NCBI GenBank assembly: GCA_002286855.1
Contig: NRSV01000039.1
Coordinates: forward strand, 124,001-188,000
Reading direction: 5' to 3'
Length of the DNA: 64,000 nucleotides
Source of the DNA: Bipolaris cookei
Lineage: Eukaryota > Ascomycota > Dothideomycetes > Pleosporales > Pleosporaceae
The notes under the pieces were generated by a model that saw only the letters and a program-made list of their open reading frames with translations, had not been told where the DNA came from and did not search any database. This document shows, one piece after another, positions 1 to 10,163 of this stretch. A program made the position numbers and the translations under genes. Every line of letters begins with the position of its first letter. The stretch's first letter is position 1.

Positions 1-854
1 TCTTCATATGAATGTATATCACTCGTCAGCTTCTTCCCGGATGTCTTCATGGAGCAACTACTCCATATGATGGACATTAAAGAGGACCCCGAATTGCAAT
101 CACTCGCCTACCACGTTTTCCGACATCTGCCAAACATCCCGCATCGTGAGGGTGAGGATTCAGAATTCATCGCTGCGCTCATTCGGATTGGACGCAATGC
201 AACCAGCTGGCATCAGCGTCTTAGGATCTTGATCAATATCCAGGTTATCTACTTCCGTCGGTTATTCTTGATGAGCAAAGAGCAGCAGCAGAGCATGTTC
301 GATTGCGTCTCTGCTATGCTATCAGACTCTCAGCTAGAGGTGCGTATGGGCGCAGCTACTACCTTGTCTGGTATGATCCGTTGCTCACCGATTGCATTCC
401 GTGATCGCCAAGTCTCAACGCTTAAGGAACGGTTCACCAAGCAGCTTGCCAAGAATCCGCTGCCAAAGAAGCGCATGCCAGGCACGCCGACGACCGAGCA
501 AGGCAAGCTTGTACTCACTCGCCATGCCGTTGTGTTGGGCCTAGGTGCGCTTATTCAAGCATTCCCTTACCAGAGCCCTCCACCAACCTGGTTACCGGAG
601 GTGCTGGCTACACTTGCAAGAAAGGCAGCAGCTGATCCTGGTATGGTGGGCAAGAGTGTCAAGACTATCCTTGCAGACTTCAAAAAGACCAGGCAAGATA
701 CCTGGCATGTGGACGTTAAGGTATGTATCTCAATCATCAGAAGATCCACGAGTGTATCTCGATACGAAGCAGATGCTAACAGTAAAAACAGGCGTTTGAG
801 CAAGAGCAGTTAGAGGATCTGGAGGGTGTACTGTGGAAGAGTTATTTTGCTTAG
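1..854 (+). CDS. BLM10: Proteasome activator BLM10/PA200, C-terminal part (5' end off window)
   Basis: This is the C-terminal part of the HEAT-repeat activator that caps the 20S proteasome. The frame is open from base 1, although a cag at 27-29 could be an intron acceptor. One intron at 721-791 (GTATGT...CAG, branch-like gctaac) joins the long exon to a 20-codon last exon ending at TAG 852-854. The helical repeats and the segment around residues WLPEVLATLARKA match the conserved BLM10 C-terminal domain. The protein ends in Tyr-Phe-Ala, where the family normally has a hydrophobic-Tyr-X tail that docks in the 20S alpha-ring pockets. The family call is confident. Only about 260 residues of a roughly 2,000-residue protein are visible. 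Confidence 0.9.
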
Positions 855-1259
855 ATGCAAACAGGTGTTCGAGGAACAGGACGGGCGGCAATCACGGGAA
901 TTTGGGGAGAGGGAATAGTCATGTACTAGCCAACAACAGAGATGATCATAGCTATGAATGATATGACAGGGTCCTGGGTGCATGACGCTATGTGGAGAAT
1001 AGCATATTCTCTATAGTTCCGTGCTTATACATCAAAACAATACATTTATGACTGTACCTGTTGCTTACTCATGTGTCACGGACGAAGAGACCAAGCCTTT
1101 AGCATTCTGCCCTTAAGAGTTGCAGCTGCCCCTCTTGAACCCCACTTGGGAAAGGTTTCGGCTGCATTGACATCATACTTCTCTAACACCTCTTGTCAGT
1201 CGCACCCAAACTACCATAGCTTCAGACTTTTTCTCTTCTTCTTTTGCACTTTCCAAACG
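855..1259. other. Intergenic, BLM10 3' end to cyclodeaminase-like 5' end
   Basis: This 405-bp tandem intergenic stretch must hold the BLM10 3' UTR and the promoter of the next gene. An in-frame ATG at 1071 could extend the next protein by 63 residues, but that extension does not look like the family N-terminus. I see no other feature. Confidence 0.5.
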
Positions 1260-2822
1260 ATGTCACTTACAGTACTGTCTGAATCCGATGTCCGCACACT
1301 TCTTTTGCAATTGACCAAGCAGGACATATTGGACTTGCAGCAAAGCCTCGCAGATGCACTGCATCACTATTCAACAAGTACCGAAGAAGAAAGTAACAAT
1401 GGGTGTTGCGAGAGTTACCAGTCTGCCGGGACGACCTTGAGAAGCAAAGATGGAGGAACGATGACGGTTATGCCGGCTAGTAGGTATGTTTGGCTTTTTT
1501 TCTCTATTTGAGTTTACGCATGGAAATGGTGTACCTGGTGCTGATATATACGATATAGCAACGATTGCCTCGGAGTCAAGATTACAACACATCTGAGCGA
1601 TAGTATCAAGGCCTCAAGATTGTCTGACACTGAGTCGGTAACTTCTTCCCTGGGTTCAGTCACAATATCTCAGAATTCTACAACATTATCCAAGAGTTTG
1701 GACACCACGGCATCGCCTCGCCACTTCCTGTCGCTTGCATCCTCTTCTACGCAACATGGCAGTCTTACCCTATTTGATAACTATGGCAAGCTACGTGCTC
1801 TTCTCAACACCTCTGAAGTGACGGCTTTTCGCACTGCGCTTGCAAGTACCATGCTGTTTAAGAAACGGCGCAATGTACATGATGTGGTTGTCTTTGGAGC
1901 TGGGCGACAGGCTTACTGGCACATACGCCTCGCCCTCTTACTCCGAGGCGAAGACATCCATCATCTAAACATCATCAACCGCGATTTTGAGCGCGTGCAT
2001 CAACTACTCGAAACACTGTATAACCCGCACGAATCGCCCAAAGCATTCAACCCAGATCCGCAGCATATTCCTACGTACAGACAGACAGCTCCATCGCAGA
2101 CTGAAGCCCTTCACAGGCCAAAGATACAAATCCTGACTCCTTCGCATGGCGAGTACACTCGCCACCTACACGATACGCTTCGCTCCAGCAGCTGCATTTT
2201 TCTCTGCACGCCATCCGCAACACCGCTCTTCCCAGCAGCCATTTTGACCAACCCAGAAGGCCGGAAGAAAGGCCGTTACATAGCAGCCATTGGCTCGGTT
2301 TCCCCCTCGATGATTGAACTGCACCCAGACGTTGTGCGGCAAAATGTCGCGCCTGAGCATGGCCATCGCCATTTTCACAAGCATGCTCAGCAGGGTGGCG
2401 CGATTGTGGTAGACAGCGTAGACAGGTGTCTGAAAGAAGCCGGCGAAGTGGTGCAAGCTGGTCTGGGTCCCGAGCAAGTTGTTGAAATCGGAGAGCTGGT
2501 CATGTTGAAGCGGGATGCACAGAGGAGACGGATGGAGTGTATGGCCACTAAGAAGATGGAGGATGAAGGCCTCGACGTGGGTGGTGTCGAGCTGGGCGAG
2601 TGCGAGGCGACTAAGAAGAAGAGGCGAAGTGGGAATGGAAAAGAGAAAGACAAACACCATGAGAGTGAGGACAAGGCGCATAGAAGCTTGATAGAGTGGT
2701 TAGTCAAGGGTAACGTAATATACAAAAGCGTAGGATTGGGCTTGATGGATGTCGTCGTTGGCGGCGAGTTGGTCAATTTGGCGAATGCACGAAACATCGG
2801 TACCAGGATTAACAACTTTTAG
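1260..2822 (+). CDS. Ornithine cyclodeaminase/mu-crystallin family protein
   Basis: There are two exons, 1260-1483 and 1559-2822, with intron GTATGT...TAG; the predicted protein has 495 residues. The N-terminal part carries the family's dimerisation strands, ending in a T-M-T-V-M-P-A-S segment and a V-K-I-T-T strand. A Ser-rich insertion of about 45 residues follows. Then come the G-S-L-T-L-F-D and L-L-N-T-S-E-V-T-A-F-R-T-A-L-A-S segments and a Rossmann motif G-A-G-R-Q-A. Known members are NAD-dependent ornithine cyclodeaminases, ketimine reductases or alanine dehydrogenases; the substrate cannot be told from sequence. A lysine-rich, acidic insertion lies near the C-terminus before the conserved end (G-L-G-L-M-D). 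I chose ATG 1260 because the family-like sequence starts there. Confidence 0.85.
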
Positions 2823-3135
2823 AACGAGTTGCCTCGACCGTACACAGGCATGGGGCTACCCACGGAACACTCTTGTGAATGCAACTGGCTTTAACCGAGG
2901 CGACAAGCCCGACAAATGTATCAGTACCTGACATGCAAGAATTTAGCCAACAGCATCACATCACATGATTAGTGTAGAATTGGCGTGCGTTATCAAATCG
3001 ATTCCAGTCAATATAGTCGTTAGCGACTTCTTTTAACCCTCCTAAACTCCGTTGGTATTGTGAACCGCATACATGCAGAGATAAGAGACACGCCATAAAG
3101 TCATCATGAACCCTTCCGAGCACCTCAAGACACGC
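2823..3135. other. Intergenic between convergent 3' ends
   Basis: This 313-bp space lies between the stop codons of the cyclodeaminase-like gene and RPL8, which converge. It must contain both 3' UTRs. I see no repeat or open frame of interest. Confidence 0.5.
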
Positions 3136-4185
3136 TTAGATCTTGATGGCGTTCTCAACAGCCTTCCTGCGCTTCTCCATGCGAGCGTTGGCCTTGGCAC
3201 CCATGATACCACCACCCCAGTGGCGGGAGGCCTCCTTGTGGTGTTGCTCGAGGTAACCGTCGTTGACAGCGGTGACGAGCTTCTGGAGCTCGTTCTTGTC
3301 CTCGGAGCGGACCTCGGTCAGGGCCAGGACGGCGGCAGTCTTCTGGTGAACGACCGTACCAAGACGGGCCTTGCCCTTGACAATGACGTATGGTACACCC
3401 ATCTTGCGGCAGAGAGCTGGCAGGAAGATGACGAGCTCAATGGGGTCGACATCGTTGGCGATGAGGACGAGCGAAGCCTTCTTGTTCTCAATGAGGCCGA
3501 CAACGTGGTTCAGACCGTACTTGGCGACGTAGGGCTTCTTGGAAACATCCTCCTTCTTCTTGCCCTCGGCGACGGCAGTAGCCTCCTTGGTGAGCCTCTC
3601 CTTCTTCTCGGCCTTGGTCTCGGGGCGGTACTTGTTGAGGAGTTTGAAGGATTGGGTAGCGCTGAATGTGAGGGTTAGCTATCGAAGACGAAAAATGCCA
3701 GTGGGTAACATACAGGTTACGGTCGGCAACGTGCTGGAACTGAGCGATGCTGGATCAAAGTCAGACTTGGGCCATTGTATAAAGTTTGTTTGTGGAAGAC
3801 GAACGAAGGAGGAACCTTCAAGCGCATGTTGAGGATCTTCTTCTGGCGCTGGAGGCGGACGTAGGCTGGCCAGCGGACCATGCGGCCGAGGTTGCGCTGG
3901 GGCTGGATGTCCTGGCCGATGCCATAGTTGCGGGGCCTCTTCTCGATGAGAGGGTTCTATTTTGGTTAGCTAAAAAGTTTTCTGTAGGATTAAACGTGTG
4001 CAATTGGATTGGGTTAATGGTTGGAAGGTAGAGAGGGCGAAAAGAAAAGCTTGGGCTCAGCAGCAAAGGCAGTGGTTGATACGGATGGAAGGAGGGAGAC
4101 TCACCTTCTGCTTCTTCGCCGCGGCCGACTTAGAAGTGGCCTGGGGGAAAGCCGCAGGCTTCTTACCGCTTCCTTTTGGTGGCAT
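3136..4185 (-). CDS. RPL8: 60S ribosomal protein eL8 (L7a)
   Basis: Four exons on the minus strand, 4105-4185, 3805-3956, 3714-3749 and 3136-3661, give a 264-residue protein, the usual length for eL8. The N-terminus is MPPKGSGKKPAAFPQ and Lys-rich. The middle has the conserved N-P-L-I-E-K-R-P-R-N-Y-G-I-G-Q-D-I-Q-P segment. The L7Ae-type RNA-binding fold contains A-N-D-V-D-P-I-E-L-V-I-F-L-P-A-L-C. Exon 3 is only 36 bp. Intron 2 uses the unusual donor GTTCGT, but it restores the conserved V-P-P-S-I-A-Q-F-Q-H sequence exactly. The protein is part of the large cytosolic ribosomal subunit. It is divergently arranged with GPI18, whose ATG lies 385 bp away. Confidence 0.95.
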
Positions 4186-4570
4186 TTTCTGTCATAGAGA
4201 ACAAACCATTAGCGAATGTTCACGCATTTTCGGTTTGAATCTCGTAAGAGCGAGAAGGCCTTGCGGCCGTTCTACACTCTAGCCATCCTCACGCTGCGTA
4301 CTCATGCATATGCAGAGAGATGCGGCGGAAATGCTAACGAGCATTCATTGCATGGAAGTGCGCTTACGTTGTGTGTTGGCGGCGGTCGACGAAATTGACG
4401 TTGGCGAAATTGGGCTTGACGAAGAAATCGAGAGCGGGCGCAGAAGTCGCACCTACCGAAATCCACGCGAAGCGAGTGGGCGCGGATGCGGAACAACTTT
4501 TAACCGACGCTAACGCCCTGCCCAATCGGAGTGCGGCAAGTCCCTATACCACGACATCCCGAATCGCAAC
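4186..4570. promoter_or_regulatory. Divergent intergenic region RPL8 / GPI18
   Basis: This 385-bp region separates two start codons pointing away from each other, so it must hold both promoters. I do not see a clear TATA box. Short open frames here lack protein-like character. Confidence 0.5.
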
Positions 4571-6044
4571 ATGAAGAGTGTATCAGAGTCTTCTGGACAA
4601 CACTCAACTAATCGTCTGGTTTCATTGTTTTGTCTGTGGAAGACAATTCTCCTCACACTTGCAGCCTTCTGTCCAGGCCCTGGGTACGACACATCTGGGC
4701 TCATACTACTGGATACAAGCGTGCAGCGTCACGACCGTTTCAATGTCTCAACACGCTTTGAGCGATTCATGCTCAATCTGCTCCGATGGGATGCTTTGTA
4801 CTTTGTAAAGTCAGCTGAGCGTGGTCAGATTTATGAACAAGCATGGGCTTTCAGCGGGGTGTACTCGCGTCTCCTAAGCATAACGGGTCAATGTGAGTAA
4901 GAAGCGTATACTGTTCCTGGCCGAGTGCTGATTGACAGCAGTCGTGAGTGGAAGCGTAATGCCTCCGCCTCACTACTACGTGCTGGCTGGCATCATTGTT
5001 TCCAACGCTTGCCACCTCATTTCTGTGCTAGTGCTGCATCGTCTCCTAACCCTGGTTCTAGAACCGCAACGGCAAAGAACGATTCCCTTTGTAGCGGCTA
5101 TTCTGCATGTTTTGACACCGGCATCTCTGTTTATGTCTGCTCCATATGCAGAGGCCATTTTCTCTCTCCTGAATTTTACTGGTATGCTTCTATACGCCCA
5201 ATCTAGGACCATAGCTAGAAGCACAACCTTTTCGATTCAGGAAGACGTTCAAAAAGTCGGCGCTGGTCTCTTTTTCGCTGCGGCGACTCTTATGAGGAGC
5301 AATGGCTTGCTTAGCGGCACCATACTATTATACGATGTCGTGAGATATCTTTTTGCCCTCACGTCTACCCAGCGGAGCATTCATGACGTAAGGAGAATCC
5401 TTGTCACTTGTATATCGGGTGGCCTGATAGCCATTGCCTTTATCGGACCGCAGTATCTTGCGTATGCAGAGTTCTGCAATCGAGAGAGTAGCGCTGGAAT
5501 CCGACCATGGTGCGAGAAACGCCTCCCAAGCATCTACTCGTGGGTACAAAGCCATTACTGGTAAGTGACCTCTATGAGATGCTTACTATTCTAACCTCTC
5601 TTCAGGAATGTGGGACTTTTCCGGTACTGGACTGTATCGAATTTGCCCCTGTTTGCGCTAGCAGCACCGACTCTATGGCTTCTGTTTACCTCCAGTGTTA
5701 CCTTTCTCCACAGCTGCGCTCGGGACCTGTTGCATACAACCCCTGTCTCTGGAACCAGCGTTACGCAGGATGCAGATTCTGCCATATGCAAGTTACCTGA
5801 ATTGGCACTCCCACAATTATTCCTGGCTATTTCAGCTGTCACAACTTTTCATGTCCAAATTGTCAATCGCATCGCCTCAGGCTATCCTATTTGGTACTTC
5901 ATGATTGCGACATGGGTGACATACTCACAGGGGACGTCTTCCACGAAGAACCGTTCGTCGAGGGCGCAATGGTTCGTTCGCGGTGTGATCGTTTACTCGC
6001 TAGTTCAAGGGGTGCTTTATGCGAATTTTCTCCCGCCAGCTTAG
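4571..6044 (+). CDS. GPI18: GPI mannosyltransferase 2 (PIG-V/Gpi18)
   Basis: Three exons, 4571-4892, 4939-5560 and 5606-6044, give 460 residues. The enzyme is an ER membrane dolichol-phosphate-mannose-dependent mannosyltransferase that adds the second mannose to the GPI anchor precursor. The family's luminal signature is visible: R-W-D-A-L-Y-F near residue 76, then A-P-Y-A-E-A-I-F-S in the middle and the R-S-N-G-L-L-S-G segment. Several hydrophobic helices follow, ending with the conserved N-R-I-A-S-G-Y-P-I-W-Y-F segment. Both introns are short (46 and 45 bp) and the joins keep frame, including the split Trp codon at the second junction (H-Y-W-N-V-G-L-F). The start is the first ATG of the frame. 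Confidence 0.92.
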
Positions 6045-7296
6045 GTTTTTGGATGAACGGCCTTGCTTAATGAAGGGCGGGATCTATTGAACTCAACCAT
6101 AGTATTGTTTGATAAATTAATGAATCGTAATGGAGCCGTGTGTAGCCTCGAAAGCTCTTTCGGTTGATCAAAATGGTCTTGGGTTGAGGTTTCACCCAGC
6201 AAGATGAGCAAGATCAACATGCTGGGTCATTGAACATGCAGTCGAGGTGTGACGGGATTAACTCGTTGTCTCTGTCCCCCATACTGGATGTTGATAGATG
6301 AATACCAGGACTCGATGAGTGAAAATGTAACATAGCTGCGTAAACACGGTCGCACAGACATCGGTGGCATTCAAAGCGTGTAATCTGACTGTTGAGCGGT
6401 CAACGCCCTGCGTTTGGTGCGACACACTTTGCTGCCATCCAGTACGCCCATTTCAAGCCATGTTTCTGGTACTGTCAAGACTCTGAACTAATGTGCCTTG
6501 GGCTACCAATGAAGTGTCAGTTGGTATGTGGGATCCCGGTGCTGTGGTTCTGGATCACCCACCAGGCCCAGTGCTGCTATATATCTTTACAAACGCAGGT
6601 AGAGGCGGTAACCTACAGCAAACGTCTCGTACCACAGCTCGAAGCGAACAGTTGTCAGCAACACGACCTTGATACTGAGTATTGCACGGGCCTGGCGTTT
6701 GTGCAACAACTCATGCACATCATCTTACTCTGGGATTTGTCAAGACATGAGTTATCCTATTTGTGGTTGTGGCGTGCCATGGATGCCCCATTGAGCAGTG
6801 GCATCAGCCTGTCTCTGTTTGCTATAGAGTATACGCCTGGCAACACACATAGTGCCTGTATAAGCTGCGGGAGCCAAGTGCCTGGCGACGCCTTAGTTGA
6901 CAGCCTAATCTTTAACCAAGCAAAAATACTACGTGGTGCTGTGGCCATGAGCTAGTCGGCTTGCAACGCTGTTGTCCATGACCAGCGCCCGACCGCCACT
7001 GGCGACACTGAAGCAGTATACTAATGCCTGAGTTCGGCATGTGTCGCTCTAGAGGAATACATCTCGGCCGAGACTTGCAAGAAGGCGTCACCGGCACCAG
7101 ACTAGAGCCAGGGAGTAGAGCAAGATTGGTATGTTTGGACTGATGAGGGTAAGATTTCAATAGCAGTATTTCAGGTACTAGTCTTGAAGTACAACGAGAC
7201 AAATGTATAAATTCTGCTCTACTGCTCGATAATCGTGGTTGGGCACGCAGCATTGACTGTAAAATATCTACAATCGCAATTGCCACAAGTGCCAAG
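6045..7296. other. Intergenic, no supported gene
   Basis: This 1.25-kb stretch lies between GPI18 and the Ser-rich secreted protein. One 188-codon open frame (6392-6955; first ATG at 6491) is Cys- and Trp-containing but matches no family I know and has no convincing start context. I left it out as a gene. Otherwise I see only the probable promoter of the downstream gene. Confidence 0.4.
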
Positions 7297-9516
7297 ATGA
7301 AGTTATCTACTTTTGCTACCCTCTTTCCTCTTTCGACGGCTTTAGCAGCCGTGCTGGAACTCAGGCAACAATGCTCCTCGTCGGATGCTTGTTACAGTGC
7401 CGTCTTTGGCGATGGCAGCTTCTCACGCGTTGTTCAGGCAGTGGAGGACTGTGAGGACTTCCTTACTACCAGCGTGATCTGGCACCCCATGTACGTGAAC
7501 GCGTCTCTTGGAGACGTCTACTTGGAGCTCTGACTGACCATGTCTACTGTAGTATCACTCTTACGGTTCTTAGTCAGACTGTCTCAACGACGACTTCACC
7601 ATGTCCGCCCACTGTGGGCCCCGTGACACCAAGTGAGGCACTGCCCCAGTCGACAGTGCCGCAGGGCAAGCGACTTGTGATGCGCCAAGCTCTCCCTACA
7701 GATTTCTCTACCACGACCGTGTTTGGACCGCGGCCTTTGTATGCCACGCAGGCCTGTAACTCTGGGGCTTACTCATCTGCCTGCTCGTGTGCAAACCTTA
7801 CTACCGCTTTGGTATCGTATCTTGGAACAGTAAGTAGGCGCGTAGATGTGGAGGGAGACTGGAAAGAAAGAAAGAGTGTGTGTGATGCTAAGTTATTGCT
7901 AGGTTGTGACGAATACGGCCACGACTACGATTACTTCTATTGTGACCACCAGGACGTCTTGCCCGGGTGTCTCTGTGTCGCCTGCATCGTCTACTTTGGC
8001 TTTGTCGTCTTTGACGTTGTCTAGTAACAGCGCGGTGTCGAGTGTGGCTTCTTCTAGCAGCACAAGTAGCTCATTATCTATTTCGACTTCGTCTTCTTTG
8101 TCACAATCTAGTAGCAGTGCCAGCAGCGCATTGTCGAGTTCAACAACATCCTCAACTAGGTCAAACAGTGTATCTGTTAGCAGTGTATCTGTTAGCAGCA
8201 CAGTCAGCACCTTGTTTAGTTCAGCCACGTCCTTGACTGAAAGCAGTAGCTCGTTGGTTGGTAGCACACCAGCTAGCGCGACAAGCAACCTTAGTAGCTC
8301 GAGTGTCACGACAACGGAACCAAGCTCATTGTCTACAAATCTGAGCAGTCTATCTAGCACTGGAAGCGAAGTTAGTCCGTCAACTACGGCGAGTAGCTCA
8401 GCGACCAGTTTGACTGGCACGTCGTCTGATACAAGCGTGATAGCTACTAGCAGTGCATCAGTATCGGCAGATAGCTCGTCTAGTAGCTTGAGTGGGCCAT
8501 TTTCAGCCACGAGTGTGACGTCCACCACTGGCTCATCAACATCTCCCAGTAGTTTGTCCAGCAATTTGTCTAGCAGTTCGTCCAGCAGTTCGAATGGGAC
8601 AAGTGTGGTTCCAACTAGCAGCCCCTCGGCAACATCGAACAGCTCGTCAGTTGTCCAGAGTAGTGCATCCAGCACTTCGAGCAGTCCATCTACTACTTCT
8701 GAGAGCTCTTTGGTGTCTTCGAGTAGCCCGTCTTCATCGTCGGTTGTGGCTACAAGTTCGGCGGACAGTATTACGTCATCAGCAACTGCTTCTATCAGCA
8801 GCAGCAGCAGTGCGACTTCCTCTCAAGGATCAAGCAGTAGTTCATTGTCGGATTCGGCTAGTAATAGCTCAGGCTCGTCGACATTTAGTAGTGCGTCAGT
8901 TAGTTTGAGCAGCAGCAGTGTGTCATCGTCGTCTCTTGCCTCGTCCATAGCCAGTACGTCGGCGGCATCTTCAACGACAGTCACATCAACAAGCGGGTCG
9001 ACAAGCAGCGCAACGCCCAACGCGCAACCGTGTGAGGGGCTTGGGGTGGAGCGGTGCGAGGGCGTGTGCCGCGACACAACAGCGGATGCACTGAACTGCG
9101 GGCGGTGCGGCAATGCGTGCACAAGTGGGCGGCAATGCATCAACGGCGTATGTGCATCTCGGCCCTGCGACTCGAGCTGCAACTTTGACCGGCTGTGCGG
9201 GCCAGGCAGCGGGGGGTCAACACGGTGCATTTGCGCGACGACGATTGAGGGCAACGGAGTATGCTTTGACAAGAACCGGTACAGCTGCGGCGACGTCAGC
9301 CTTGTCAGGTGCCAGAGAAGCGTGTTCGGGCCAGAGGGGTGCCCGATTGGGACGGTGTGCGTAAGGGACGTGTGCAATTGTGGCGCTGTGCCGGCAGCAG
9401 GCATTTGTGTATCTACAAGCGGATGTGGGGATTCGGGGACGAATGTCATGGGCAGTCTGGTCAGGATTGGGGAGATGGAGAGGCGCAGGAGGGCTGCGAG
9501 AGGGGTGGGAGGATAA
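7297..9516 (+). CDS. Secreted Ser/Thr-rich protein with Stig1-like Cys-rich C-terminus
   Basis: Three exons, 7297-7490, 7553-7829 and 7903-9516, give 694 residues. Residues 1-17 (MKLSTFATLFPLSTALA) are a typical signal peptide. A roughly 130-residue N-terminal region with paired Cys (C-S-S-S-D-A-C, Q-A-C-N-S-G-A-Y-S-S-A-C-S-C) follows. A stalk of about 350 residues, mostly Ser and Thr, is presumably O-mannosylated. The last 170 residues are Cys-dense and begin with a Stig1-like motif (D-A-L-N-C-G-R-C-G-N-A-C). No hydrophobic GPI tail is seen; the C-terminus is Arg-rich. The likely place is the cell wall or outside the cell. The function is unknown. The long open frame on the opposite strand at 7899-8675 is a by-product of Ser codon periodicity. 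Confidence 0.8.
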
Positions 9517-10163
9517 GGCATGGAGGAGGAAGAGGAGAAGGCATCGTGAGGAGGGGAGATGGTGAGTGTGTGGTGAGTGTTGGTGGGGGTGCACGGGGTT
9601 TGTTAGCTGCTTGTTGCATAGCATACAAACATAAATGGACGATGAATACAATATGTGCATACACATATATAGACAGCCGATGCAGGCAGGCACCAGGCTG
9701 CACAGGCGCGATTGGGCGAGGGCTAGCGACAAAGAGGGCGTGTTGTTGTTGTTGTTGTTGTTGTTTTTATTGTTATTTATTGTCGATGGGAATCGAAGCA
9801 GGTGGCCGAGGCATGAATTTGCACGTCGATAAGAGTTAGCAGAATGACGGTGGCATGCATGGGCGTTTGCTCCACGGGCGGCCAGGGCGGCCAGGACATG
9901 CTCTCCACGTTAGCGCGGCGTTGCTGGGACGATTGCCCGCAATGTTTATCCACCAACTCGGCAGGGCATAGCCGGCCCATGCAGCCAGTGCAACTACAAC
10001 CACATCCACACCCACCAACACCACCACCACCATCATTTGTCTGCCATGTCCGCCCCTCTGCTGCCCTAGACCTGTTCATCCCGTTTCAAGTCCCCCTCCT
10101 CTTCCTCTCCTTTTCCTGCCTTCTTCTTCTTGCCTGGAGCCTGACCACAAGGCCGCGCCGGAC
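9517..10163. other. Intergenic with trinucleotide repeats
   Basis: This 647-bp stretch lies between two genes on the plus strand. It holds a (TGT)8 microsatellite at 9741-9764, a CCA-rich run near 10003-10035 and a pyrimidine-rich tract at about 10080-10130 just before the next ATG, a common fungal core-promoter/5' UTR feature. No gene was recognised. Confidence 0.5.
9741..9764. repeat. (TGT)8 microsatellite
   Basis: Eight perfect TGT units are followed by a T-rich imperfect tail to about 9780. It is intergenic and probably length-variable between strains. Confidence 0.9.

Noticed and set aside
7899..8675. 258-codon open frame on the minus strand inside the Ser-rich gene
   Set aside because: It is Leu/Val/Asp-rich because it is the complement of periodic Ser/Thr codons, and the plus-strand reading has a signal peptide and domains.
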